From Ochotona curzoniae (taxonomy: Eukaryota > Chordata > Mammalia > Lagomorpha > Ochotonidae), in the NCBI RefSeq assembly GCF_017591425.1, contig NW_024466218.1, positions 16,923,501 to 16,987,500 on the forward strand: a DNA stretch of 64,000 nt. The letters are read 5' to 3'. Positions 36,815-47,572 of the stretch are shown here, piece after piece (the stretch's first letter is position 1; every line of letters starts with the position of its first letter). Under the pieces are notes generated by a model, which was not told the origin of the DNA, did no database searches, and saw only the letters and a program-made list of their open reading frames with translations. Both the position numbers and the translations under genes were made by a program.

Positions 36815-37290
36815 ACCGACCTGTCCACACTTTCCTCCAGTCCCATCTCTTCCGGGTTGATGGCAGCTCCACCCTGCGTGATGTTGTATGCACGCCATAA
36901 AAATCAGCTCTTTCACATCCTGGGTTTTTCCTTTCAGATAATTCTACAACCCACATTCTAGAAGAAATGATTCAATCAAAAGTTTCAAAGTCTTGGCTTA
37001 CATCTCTGATCTTTTTTCCTTTGTACAACTTAATACTTTGTTGCTTTTCTGGTTGTTTGCTCCACTTTAGTCCTTTTGCTCTCCTTTCTGTCTGGAAACA
37101 TAGCAGGTACTTATCTTTATTTGTCTGTTTCAAATGTTCTTCCCCTGGATTTAACTGTCCAAATATTATTTTCTTTGTGTCATTTGCCACTCTCTCAACT
37201 CATTTTTAGCTTGCATATTCCCCTCCATAACCTCAATGCAAGTTAGAGGAGGTCAGGAATCTGTCTTCTTGCCTGTCCTGGTCTGAATTT
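36815..37290 (+). mobile_element. Ancient L2-like LINE remnant
   Basis: GATGGCAGCTCCACCCTGCG, CTCCTTTCTGTCTGGAAACAT, CAAATGTTCTTCCCCTGG, and AATGCAAGTTAGAGGAGGTCAGGAATCTGTCTTC fit, in order, the non-coding end of mammalian L2-type elements. Highly diverged. Confidence 0.45.
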
Positions 37291-37385
37291 TCAGAAAACA
37301 ATCCATTCAGCCTCTTAATTTAGTATGTGTGAAAATCAAAATCTTATAATTTATATCTGGTCTTAATCTTTAAAGCAAAACTAGA

Positions 37386-37645
37386 GGGCCTGGCATGACA
37401 GCTCAAGGTGCTTAATTCTCACCTTGCACATGGTGGAATCCCATATAGGTTCCAGTTCATGTTTCAATCCATCCAGCTCCCTGTTTGTGGCCTGGGAAGG
37501 TAGTAGAGAATGGCCCAAAGACTTGGGACCCTGCTTTAGTTTGGAAACCCTGAAGAAACTCATGGATCTGGCTTTGAGCAATTGAGGAATGAATCAGCAG
37601 ATGGAGGATCCTTTCTCTCTGTCGCTCCTTCTCTCTTAATATTTC
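37386..37645 (+). mobile_element. CSINE, diverged
   Basis: GGGCCTGGCATGACAGCTCAAGG head, TGTGGCCTGGGAAGGTAGTAGAGAATGGCCC, GAATGAATCAGCAGATGGAGG. The tail is replaced by the AT palindrome. 37677-37800 looks like a second, older SINE fragment. Confidence 0.8.
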
Positions 37646-37677
37646 TTTCTGATATATATATATATATATATCAGAAA
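37646..37677. repeat. 32-bp perfect palindrome built on (AT)n
   Basis: TTTCTGA, then 18 bases of alternating TA, then TCAGAAA. The TA run alone is self-complementary, but the matching seven-base flanks extend the symmetry. It lies at the 3' end of a CSINE (37386-37645) and before an older CSINE remnant. Confidence 0.95.
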
Positions 37678-37832
37678 ATGGGAAGAGATGGATTCTGTGA
37701 TCCAGCAGGTGAAGCTACTACTTGAAACATAAACATCGCATCTCAAACTGATTCAACTTCACTGGGTGTTGTGAGCGCTGTCTCTCTCTCTGTATTTTAC
37801 ATATAACTGAGTAAATGAACATTCATCTAAAC

Positions 37833-38072
37833 AAAAGATGGACTCCCAATGAAAGTGTTGGCTATATCTAGACAATGGGATGATGGACTGTCTGACATTG
37901 TCTGTTACAGTAATGTCAGGGCACACTTAAGCAGCTAACTGGTGGAATTCCTTAAGAAGAATGTGACATTATGGGAAAAATCAATCAGGAGCAGTTAGGT
38001 GGGGGGAGGGGAATCCCAGACTATACAAAATTGTATGATGAATTTCAAAACTAAATACTAAAAAAAAAGAAA
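37833..38072 (+). mobile_element. LINE-1 3' UTR fragment, plus strand
   Basis: AGATGGACTCCCAATG, then ACAATGGGATGATGGACTGT, match the reverse complement of the copy at 15841-16285. The sequence proceeds through a GGTGGGGGGAGGGG tract to an A-rich end at 38060-38072. Short 5'-truncated insertion. Confidence 0.65.
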
Positions 38073-39519
38073 TAGTAAGAGGAAGTGCATTTTATGCCCC
38101 ATGGGATATAGGGGATAAAGTCCACTATAATTTCCAATGGACATATCCTCATTTGAATTTGTCCTAAAAATATAAGTTTATTTTCATATTTTTGCTCATG
38201 AAATATCTGTACTGAAAGTAATTGAGAAAAGGAAGCGCTGAGTGATGACTGAATGCAATGACAGGGCAGCGTGCACGAGTCCAGAGAACTTTGGTACAAG
38301 GACTGCAGATCAAATGTCAGCTCAAATATTTAGGATTCATGAATTGAGAAATATTTCTGTGTTCTAGATTTGTTTGTATTTAAATTATGACACTATGGTT
38401 TATATGCCAGAATTTAATGAGAATTCAAATAAATGACACTGTTCAAGACCTGTAAGAGGTGACTGGCCCCTGACTTATGATCAACGCATGTGACAGAGTG
38501 TTGTGATCACCACTGTGGGAAATGTGTAAGTGTTCAGTCTGAAATGAAGACTAGACATTTTGTGCTGACTTATTATCTGTAGCTGGGAGAGTTCCACAAG
38601 GCCTAACCGCAGAATTCCTCTGAGTCTTCCATCACAGGTAAGTCCTCCACACAGGACATCTTCTTGCCAATTCCTCCTTGAATATTAGAGATGAGTTCTT
38701 ATTCAATGTCAGCTCATGCTCATATTCAGATAAGCCAACTCCATCCTCATCTCAAGGATTTTTTCTCCCCCGATTGTTTGCTGTGTTCTGGAGTGGAATT
38801 CCTCAGTAGACTTGTACAGCGTGTGTCCTCTCCCTTGGACTGTGGGTGTATGGTTAACAAACTGTGGTTAGTCTCCTGTTTCCATTGTCTTATACAATGC
38901 TGATAGCCACTCAGAATGAAATAGGAATTTTGCCACCACGAGGGGGTGAACAAGAGACAATTGTAACAATAGCTTTATGCCCCATGGTCAAAAACAAGTC
39001 AGTTCTTTAGCTCCTTGTTGAATCTGTCTGCCTTCTGAGCAATTTCATTTCAACCTATATGGAACACAAAAAAGCAAGTGTTTTAGTTTAGCTATTCTGC
39101 TTTGCTTCATAGGAGATTTAATCATGTGCATTATGATATCAAAAATGAAAACTCAACCATATTTCTGCCCTACATTAAGCCCCGATGCAGGCTTTGATCA
39201 GGACAAACAAAAATCCCCTATAAATGCACACCATGGCCTAATTTTCCCTGGCACATCCCACCATGCATTTTACGTTTGAATACTAATAAGCTGCACATTT
39301 ATTTTCATTTCATGCTTCAGATTCTTGCAGATTTCATTTCATCTGCTTAAACCAGTGTTCTTTGCTTTTCCTCACATGGATAGCTTCAGTCATTCTTCAG
39401 AAGTCAGCAAATACATGATCTCTTGTAAGAAAATCTTTCCAGAATTGCAACTTGGAAGCAATATCCACCATTGGGAAGCTCTATGGTAAATATTATGGCT
39501 TGACATACTCCTCCTTCAA
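38073..39519. other. Unique DNA
   Basis: Short frames at 38691-38953 on both strands lack known domains. A weak CTCF-like core, CCACGAGGGGGTG, lies at about 38936. Confidence 0.45.
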
Positions 39520-39765
39520 TTTCAGGGGAAAGTGTGCCCTATCCATTACTGGATTCCTAGGATGGAAAGAAGGGGTGATTGCGAGCGCCCAGCATCCGTG
39601 GTGGTGATGGCCCAGTCCCATCTCTTCCTCTGTGGTGATCTTCCGCTCTAGGCTCGACAGTTTTCGCTCTCCTTGTATCCAAATAAATCCACCCTTTTTC
39701 TACATAAAGCTAAGGGTCAGTCTCACGGTCTGTATTTTCTCTGTATCTACACTGCACATTCAGAA
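39520..39765 (+). mobile_element. Possible 3' half of an LTR
   Basis: A CpG-containing stretch (GCGAGCGCCC, TTCCGCTC, CTCGACAG, TTTTCGCTC) runs into CCAAATAAATCC and then a T/C-rich tail ending CTGCACA, reminiscent of an LTR polyadenylation region. The left boundary and target duplication were not found, so the class is unassigned. Confidence 0.3.
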
Positions 39766-40360
39766 TCATCAAAACCAGTTTTAAAGAAGACGCAACCACA
39801 AACAGAGAATCAAAATGATTAGAATGTCACATCATGAGAAAGTTTTTTAACACTCATTGTTAGAGGGACTGCATGGCAGAATTAGTTGGAATTTGAAACT
39901 TCTTTAAAAGTTTTTAAGAATATTTAGTAGATGACAGAACTCCGTACATATGTGAAATGTATACTAAGAGAGAATTGAATGAACAGTTTGACTGAATTCA
40001 CCCTTTTTGATCATCCTTCTTTTTACTTGCCCTGGTCTTGGTCAAGCTATTTGAAAAGAGAAGCTAATCCTCCAGAAAAATTAAAAATTGATTTTTGAGA
40101 AAGCTTCACATATTAAGTGACAACTGTGGAGTAGTATCTTTTTTATATTTTCTCTGGAAATATGACCTCTTAACATTTTGTCTGATTGTGAAGAGTTCTC
40201 ACCACTCTTTAAGTGATGGTTTGAAGTATCAACAGCTGTAAAATGAAATTGTTAGAATGAAAGGGGGTATTTTCAGTTTTCTGGGCCTGCTTGGTAACTG
40301 ACACACAAGAGCTTCAGGAAATGTATTGGTTTACTAGAAAATAAAGAATGTGAACTATAA

Positions 40361-40682
40361 GGGCCCGGCGTGATAGCCTAGTGGTTGAAGTCCTCGCCTT
40401 GCACACCCGGGATCCCATATGGTCGCCAGTTCTAATCCTGGCGGCCCTGCTTCCCATCCAGCTCCCTGCTTGTGGCCTGGGAAAGCAGTAGAGGACGGCC
40501 AAAGCCTTGGGACCCTGCACCCACATAGGAGACCTAGAAGAACTCCTCGCTTCGGATTGGCTCAACTCCAGCCGTTGCATTCACTTGGGGAGTGAATCAT
40601 CAGACGGAAGACCTTTCTCTCTGTCTCTCCTCTCTGTATATCCGCCTTTCCAATAGAAATAAATAATTCTTAAAAAAAAAAA
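40361..40682 (+). mobile_element. CSINE, complete, with target duplication
   Basis: GGGCCCGGCGTGATAGCCTAGTGG head, tail AATAAATAATTCTT plus 14 A. AAAGAATGTGAACTATAA at 40343-40360 and AAAGAATGCAAACTATAA at 40683-40700 differ at two bases. Confidence 0.93.
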
Positions 40683-40924
40683 AAAGAATGCAAACTATAA
40701 GAAGTCAGCAAGAATTTTATTTTAGGAGTATTTTTTTTGCATCATTCTTTCTCATAAAAATGGGGAATGAGGTATGTGTGTAGCTGTGTTCTCCAACGTT
40801 TTAGGAAATGGAGTTTATATCTTTAATCCATTCATGTGCTTCCCAATAAATAGAAATTCAGTTTTACTATGTGAGGAAAGATTTTTGTGTGATTGAAATA
40901 TCCAACACGTTCAGATTAACATGA

Positions 40925-41245
40925 GTTGAAGTGGTTCTGTGGAGCAGTGTATTACACTGTTGCTTGAGCCACCACATCTCAGATCAGAGCCCCCCATCTG
41001 CGTCCCAGCTGCCCTGTGCCTCTGGTTCAGCTTCCTGCTAACCCCCCCAGGCAGCAGACCGTGGCCCAATGGCTGCATTCCTGCTTGGACTTGAGAGACA
41101 CTGATAGAGTTCCTGGTACCCGGCTTCGGCCCAGCCAGTCTTGCTTGTACTGGAGGTTGTAGGTAAACCAGAGGATGCAAGTCCTCTTTCTCTGTTTCTC
41201 CCTCACCCTTCATCATCCTGCCTTTCGAATCATCAAAAATAAATC
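40925..41245 (+). mobile_element. Old CSINE, plus strand
   Basis: TTACACTGTTGCTTGAGCCACC, CAGGCAGCAGACCGTGGCCC, AGTTCCTGGTACCCGGCTTCGGCCC, and CATCAAAAATAAATC at the tail. Older subfamily. Confidence 0.55.
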
Positions 41246-42031
41246 AGTTGTTTTATACCAACCAACCAGTCATGCTTGAATAAAAGCTAAGGATCTCATG
41301 TCTATTAATTTTCCCCTCAGACTTCTAAAGGTTGACATGTTCCCTTGAGAATGTGCAATTATTTACATTCTGATATATCCAATTATGTCTCAGAAGAATT
41401 TATTTTCCTATAATCCTCCAAAAAATGTGGTTTTGCTCTGCAGTGTGTCCTCACGTGAAAATCTGTATTGTTTCCTTTGATAATAAAGCCTAGAGATGCA
41501 ATCGTCTTTTACCCTTTAACCACTTTTATAGATAGGAGTTGAAATCAGTTTTACACAAATCCATTCTATGTGATGGCTTCTGATGAATATCTTCTTGTAG
41601 AATTATGTTTGCCAATATATAGGCAGTGAACTAAATTAGTAAGTAATTCATACTGGACAAATGAAATTCCTGAAAGAAGTACACGCCACTTGGAAGGAAC
41701 CAAAGGTCCAGGGCGTGACTTTGTGCTGCCGAAAGGAAGCCGGAAGTGCTGGAGGGAAAGCCTATGGGCACCTAAGGGAGAGAGCCCAAGAAGGCCATGT
41801 CAGATATCCTGAGAAAAAATGCGGCTAAAGAAATATGCTGAGGAAGTAAGTGAGGTATAAATGACAAGAAAAGATGATAATTTGTGATTTATTGAATATA
41901 GTAAACAAGCAATAACTTGCAAGCCCTTAATGTAGACTAGTTGATGTGCTTTGATATATAGGAGCACCAGAAATTATCGTCAAAATGAGAAGCACATTTT
42001 GACTCCAAGAGCTACCATTAGGCCCCTTTAC
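41246..42031. other. Unique DNA up to the solo LTR
   Basis: 41690-41800 is G-rich with AAGGAAGCCGGAAGTGC, an ETS-like core. Unassigned otherwise. Confidence 0.45.
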
Positions 42032-42490
42032 TGTCAGGAGCCGTGTACTATAGCCACACTGAAGCCATTTTGAATATAGAACTACGGGCCAGTGGAAAAT
42101 CCCCGGCTGGCTAGATGCTTGGGAAAGAAGTTATGAAGCTAATCACACACTTAGCTTCAATTGTTTGTAGCAACTGTTTTAGAATATGATTTATGCTGTA
42201 CCTGCCGACATCTTGTTACTGATTACCTATGCTATTGTTGATATGCTGGTTACTATTGTGGATATGGTGGCTGCTCAAGAACAATCGGTCTGGAGACCAT
42301 GGCTTGCATCCTAGTTTCTCCTTTCCTCCCTGAGCCTTAGTTACTGAAGAGTATAAAAACCCTCAATTAAAATCAATAAACCGACAGCTTGATCAGAGAT
42401 CCTGTCTTGCTGTCCGTTCTTCGTGTCTCTTGTCCCCCAATCTCTCCTAGGTGGTTGCGACCCCCGTTGACTGTCCTGCTGGACGGGACA
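42032..42490 (+). mobile_element. Solo LTR of a class II (ERVK-like) endogenous retrovirus
   Basis: The 459-bp element begins TGTC and ends GACA, the canonical TG...CA inverted ends. It is flanked by an exact 6-bp duplication CTTTAC (42026-42031 and 42491-42496), the size typical of class II elements. Inside, TATAAAA at 42352 and AATAAA at 42375-42380 lie close together, followed by a C/T-rich U5, an arrangement like the short-R LTRs of the IAP/ERVK group. No primer-binding site or internal proviral sequence flanks it, so it is a recombinational solo LTR. Confidence 0.85.
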
Positions 42491-42717
42491 CTTTACAATG
42501 TATTTCTCCCAGTGTCCTCCCACATCAATAATATGGAACTCAAAATCAAGGATTACTTTCACTTTTCTAGAACTTTAAACGAATTTAGTCATACTCTTTC
42601 ATGTTGTGGTTTCTTTAATTTATCTTAACAACTTTTAGAACCATCTAAGTTTTTCACATAAGCAATGGTATATTGATGTTAAATTCTCCAAAGGTAGTGA
42701 TAATGGTGAGGATGTTA

Positions 42718-43097
42718 CCTCCCTCCCTCACTCCCTTCCTTCCTTCCCTCCTTCCTCCTCCCTTCCTTCCTTCCCTCCTTCCTCCTCCCTTCCTTCCTTC
42801 CCTCCTCTCCTCCTTCCCTCCTTCCTCCTTCCTCCTTCCTTCCTTCCTTCCCTCCTTCCTTCCTTCCCTGTTTCCCCCTTCCTTCCTTCCCTCCCTCCTT
42901 CCCTCCCTCCTTCCTTCCCTCCTTCCTTCCCTCCTTCCCTCTTTCCCTCCTTCCTCCTTCCTTCCTTTCTTCTCTCCTTCCTTCCTTCCTTCCTTCCTTC
43001 CTTCCTTCCTTCCTTCCTTCCTTCCTTCCTTCCTCCTTCCTTCCCTCTTTCCCTCTTTCCCTCCCTACCTCCTTCACTCCCTCTCTCCTTCCTTTCT

Positions 43098-43167
<70 letters not shown>

Positions 43168-43170
43168 TTT

Positions 43171-43237
<67 letters not shown>
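42718..43237. repeat. 520-bp pyrimidine tract: (CCTT/CCTCC)n then (TTTC)n
   Basis: Nearly all C and T on the + strand, with only a handful of purines. 42718-43110 is an irregular CCTT/CCTCC mosaic; 43111-43237 is TTTC repeated about 30 times with one short interruption. Long open frames on both strands here (P/S/F-rich, or K/E/R/G-rich) are artefacts of the repeat. It abuts the 3' end of a minus-strand L1. Confidence 0.97.
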
Positions 43238-43238
<1 letters not shown>

Positions 43239-44545
43239 ATGATACAGTTCCTTAGGCTCAGGGATTTTCTCTTATACCTTCCCTCCCCCACACTGGGTTC
43301 CCCTATTTTGTAACAATACTTTAGTCCCTAAGCAAAAGTTACAATTCCATTATTGTTCTATATACTTAGTGTGTCTCTACATTGCAGGTATAGACAATGC
43401 TATAAAGTCCAGCATCCTAGTGTCAGGATGTACCTTTTTTTCAGAAGTAGAGATGCATACCTCAGTGCATCTCCACTTCATGGTATACTTGCCTTCATTT
43501 TACAGAGCCTCTGGAGGTTCACCTGCAGCCTTTGCTGATTGCCACAGTACAAATACTACTTCTGTCACTGATTGCAAGGTGCACACATGTCACTAAAGTT
43601 GAAGTTGGTAAGAACATACATAATCAAATCTTGTGCATGATTAGCTGCCAAATCTACTCCATTTCTGCTTGTACCTTTATTTCATTTCCTTTATATCAAA
43701 TATACTATCATGTAGCCACTCCACACTAAGTACTTTTACATCTGCTTGTTTAAAAACTGTTGCACCACATCCAGATTACAGATATTTAGCGTATAGGTGT
43801 GATGAAAATTTGTATTCAAGTTTTTGTTTGAAGACTTGCTTTAATTTATTTTAGGCAAATACATAAGATGGATATATTACAGGTCAATCTTTTGGACCGT
43901 TTTCATCAATAATGTAAGAACGCCCTTGTTATGGATTTTTTTAAGCACTTGAAACACCATCATCACTTTGCATCTCCACATCCTTGTGGTTTTAATTATT
44001 ACTCCATATTAATTCATGATTGGAGATCATCTCATGTGTATGTGCCATCCATATATCTTCTATCCAAATTGCCACTCAAATATCTAGCTCTTTATATTGG
44101 ATTGATTGTTTTTATTACTACTGAGTCACAGAAATTCTTAGTATATTTTAGAAAAACTATTTTGTCAGACATACATGTATTTTGACAATCTTTTCTTCAA
44201 TCATTTCATTTCGGTTTTCATTTACTAAATGTCTTCTGAAGAAGAAGAATCCTTTTTAGTTTTAATGAAGTCCAATTCTTTGATATTTTAAGTTTGTGCT
44301 TTTAATGTTTTATTTAAGAAATCTTTGCCAAATTCTAAGTGAAGGAAAAATTTTCTTCTGCTTTCTTCTGGAAATTTTACAACTTTCAACTCTCAAGTAT
44401 TGGTATACATTTGATTTTCAGTTAATTTGGTGGATGTATGGATGAGAGACCAAGTCTCATGTATTTGGATAAAAAACTAACCAGTTGATTTAGCACAACT
44501 TATTAAGAATAGTATCCTCTCCCCATCTTACAGTAGATCTGTTTT
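43238..44545 (-). mobile_element. 5'-truncated LINE-1: end of ORF2 plus 3' UTR
   Basis: Read on the minus strand, 44545 to about 43900 follows the conserved nucleotide pattern of the end of mammalian L1 ORF2 (for example the antisense of TTTAAGAAATCTTTGCC and GATGAAGTCCAATT at 44262-44335), with stops and indels. From about 43640 to 43238 comes a 3' UTR shared with the copies at 15841 and 37833. The end at 43238 abuts a 520-bp purine-rich tract (minus strand), presumably grown from the L1 tail. Dead element. Confidence 0.75.
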
Positions 44546-44623
44546 TAAGGTATAAGATACATGTGATTCAAATCAGTAATTTTATCTTAAAAGACTAATT
44601 TTCAGGCACAGAATTTGGATTTC

Positions 44624-44912
44624 CTGACCCTGCTGTGGCTCAAAAGGCTAATCTTTCACCTTTAGGAGCCAAGATCCCACATGGGCTCTAGTTCATGTCC
44701 TGGCTGCTCAGTTTCCCATCCAGCTCTGTGCTTCTTATTTGGGAAAGCAGTGGAGGATGGGCGAAAGCATTTGGATTCTGCACCCACACGGGAAACCTGG
44801 AGGAAAACTCCTGGCTTCAGGCTTCTGATTAGCTCAACTTTGGCCATTGTACAGCCACTTGAGGAGTCAATCAGCAGACAGAAGATCCTCTCTGTCTTTC
44901 TGTCTTTAAATA
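44624..44912 (+). mobile_element. CSINE, plus strand
   Basis: CCTGCTGTGGCTCAAAAGGC head, GCCAAGATCCCACATGGGC, GGGAAAGCAGTGGAGGATGGGC, GAGGAGTCAATCAGCAGACAGAAG; tail degraded. Confidence 0.8.
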
Positions 44913-45079
44913 TCTTGTATAGCAGAAGGATGTATAGAAATCCTGTAGAAGAATTTTAAAAATAAGTTATACAAATGATCTTAAAAGAAATAAAACAAAT
45001 ACATAAAACAGGGTGATTCCTAACCTTCCTGAACAGTTTTTAAAAACATGTTAAAGACATTTTAAAACATGTTGTCTAA

Positions 45080-45331
45080 AGCCAGGGAAGTTGCGGCTTG
45101 GGATACCAACATCCCCTGTATGAATGTCTGTGGTTGAGTTCCACCTCTGTTTCCCTCTCAGCTTCCTGCAAATGTGCACCCTGGGATGCAGCAGATGAAC
45201 ACTCAAGCACTGGGGTTCCTGCCAGCCACAAAGGACATGCAGATGGAATTCTGAGCCACTGGCTTTGTCATGGCCTGTTCTCGACTGTTGTGAGAGTATG
45301 TGAAGTTAACTGTCAGTTGGAAGACACACAC

Positions 45332-45366
<35 letters not shown>

Positions 45367-45380
45367 TGCCCTTCAAATAA
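45080..45380 (+). mobile_element. Old CSINE with (GT)n end
   Basis: GGCTTGGGATACCAACATCCCC is the older-subfamily head. CAGCTTCCTGCAAATGTGCACCC and AGCAGATGAACACTCAAGC follow. The tail is CAAATAAGC after the GT run. Confidence 0.55.
45334..45365. repeat. (GT)n microsatellite at a SINE 3' end
   Basis: Sixteen GT units at the position where an old CSINE (45080-45330) would carry its C/T-rich segment and tail. Confidence 0.95.
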
Positions 45381-45687
45381 GCAAAACTAACAAGTGAAAC
45401 GTCAAAGAACCTGTTTCCAAAAAATTACTAAAGTATGTATTTTGAAAATTGCCATATTAAATCAAGATTTTCTGAGTTCCCTCATATTCCATATGATCTA
45501 TGGGTTGTACAAACTAGGTGAATAACTAAATTAAGAAACTTGCTAATAAAATCCGTGTGAAAGGGCATCAACATCAAATTTAAGAAGAAGAGGGAATTAA
45601 ATGTTTCCAGGACACTTTTTTTTTTTTTTTGCTCCAATGTTGACAAACCCTGGGAAGAAGGTGTGGATGGAATGGGCAGGGGTAGTG

Positions 45688-45958
45688 ATCATAACACAAT
45701 GGCTCAATTGATAAATCCTCACTTTGCAAGTGCTGGGATCCCGTGTGGGCACTAGTTTGTCTCCCAGCTGCCCTACTTCTTTTCTAGCTCCCTGCTTGTG
45801 GCCGGTCAAAGCAGTAGAGTATGGGCCAAAGCCTTGGGATCTTGCACCCAGGTGGGAAGCCTAGAAGAATCTCCATGCTTCTGGCTCTGGCAATTGTGGC
45901 CACTTGAGAAGTGAACCAGTAAACAGATCTTTTCTCTTAAACAAACAAACAAACGAAA
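45688..45958 (+). mobile_element. CSINE, plus strand
   Basis: AATGGCTCAATTGATAAATCCTCACTTTGC, GGGATCCCGTGTGGGC, GGCCAAAGCCTTGGGATCTTGC; ends in (CAAA)n at 45940-45955. Confidence 0.8.
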
Positions 45959-46153
45959 AATGATGTGGAAAGTGAGGGAGACATGGAACACTACATGGGT
46001 GATGCACTCAAGCAGAGCTAGAAGGCTCCAAATGTGATGTCCATTGTCATGTGAGCTTTACTGGACTTCTACACCATGTGCTTATGCATAGAATTCCTGT
46101 TTCCTTGATTTCACCATTCTGGAACCTAAGTGTGGAAAATAAATGGGATGAAG

Positions 46154-46462
46154 CCAGTACATTAGTTCAACTGGTTAATCCTCCATCTTCAATTACACGC
46201 ATCTTATCTAGGTGCCAGTTCACGCCCTGGCTGCTCCAACTCCGACCCAGCTCTCTGCTTGTGGCCTGGGAATGCAATGGGGGATGGCCTAATGCCTTGG
46301 GACCTTGTACCCATGTAGGAGACCTGGAAGAAACTCCTGGCTCCTGGTTTCAGGTTGGTTGAGCTCCAGCCATTGTGATTGTTGGGGAATAGGTCAGCAG
46401 ATGGTAAATCTTTCTCTCTGTCTCTCCTTTTCTTCTACAAATATGCTTTCCAATGAAAAGAA
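46154..46462 (+). mobile_element. CSINE, plus strand
   Basis: AGTTCAACTGGTTAATCCTCC head, GTGCCAGTTCACGCCC, TGTGGCCTGGGAATGCAATGGGGGATGGCC, GGTCAGCAGATGG, and CTTTCCAATGAAAAG at the end. Confidence 0.8.
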
Positions 46463-47198
46463 TCAAATTGATATCAAGAGTCACTGGTGTAATAGTAAAG
46501 AATATATAAACCAGCATAAAATCAAAGTTGCAGTACTATGATTAGTTTTTAAAATAAGTTTTATTATTGTTTTCTCACCCACCAGACATCTCTCTGCATA
46601 GATAGTTTGATAACAGCAGGGATGCAAATACTTTTGCTTGCTAACCTGATGGAAGTTAATCTCAGAATTGAAATAGAAAAATTTCACGATGCTTGTCATT
46701 GCAAAAATCATTAGGTCTGCTTATCTTCATTTTCCGTTAGCGAATCTGAGAACAAAAGATATTTATTCATATCAATTTCAAACATCCTTCCCATAGAAAT
46801 TCATACCATAGAAATTTATTGAAGTTTTCAATTAAATTGAATTTTTTTCTTTTTAAAAATATGTTTTATAGATTGAGTTTTCAACAGCTGCATCAACAAA
46901 TAAAGCAAGCAACACACAGTTGACTAAAATACTGCAACCATCAATATTTAATGTTAAGATATTATTATTTGGTAATAAAACCATATAAGTAGGTGGATTT
47001 TATTTTCATAAAAAATTGAGTTTTCTTATAAACAGAGCACTTATTTGAGAAAAATTATTTCCCAGTTGCAGAACTTTTGTTGAAATGTCAGTTCCTTTAT
47101 CTGAATAGGAAAAGGTGACTTGCTGCACATCACTGAGATTCTAATTCAGTGGTACTCATGAGATGACACGCACAAACAATTCATAAGATACCGTGGTA
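46463..47198. other. Unique AT-rich DNA
   Basis: Nothing recognised before the MaLR LTR. Confidence 0.5.
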
Positions 47199-47572
47199 GG
47201 ATATGGCCTGAGTGGGTCCCCTAAACCTCCATTTGTTGACATTTAATATTTATTGTGAATTGTTAAGGAAACTTAATTCAACTATAACTTGTGGGTCTTT
47301 GTTTTAATTCTTTAGGAGGCAATTAGGGTAAGAAAGAAATCGTCAAGTGGAGACTTTATGGTTGTGCACTGGCAGCATGATGAGAAGAGGGAGTGAGTTC
47401 AAAGCAGGCACAGGTGTCCACCCGCTGGGACGGGATGCCACCGGAAGAGCAAGGCCAGACAGGCCTCTGTAACTTTATTTCCAGCTCCCGAATCTCTGAA
47501 TTAAGTAAATTTGTTTTCTTTCTAAAAACCCAGTCTCTGTTATTTCATTATTAGAATATCAGTGGAAAAAGT
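47199..47572 (+). mobile_element. MaLR-type LTR (MLT1/MST group), ancient
   Basis: Opens GATATGGCCTGAGTGGGTCCCC and continues with a diverged match to the mammalian MaLR LTR: TTTAATATTTATTGTGAA, an AGGAGGCAATTAG stretch, a central G/A-rich part, and an end with CCCAGTCTCTGTTATTTC. Heavily diverged; no internal region seen. Family assignment rests on recalled consensus. Confidence 0.6.

Noticed and set aside
42673..43291. Open frames of 120-189 codons on both strands
   Set aside because: They are translations of the CCTT/TTTC tract (P/S/F-rich or K/E/R/G-rich) with no non-repeat coding content.
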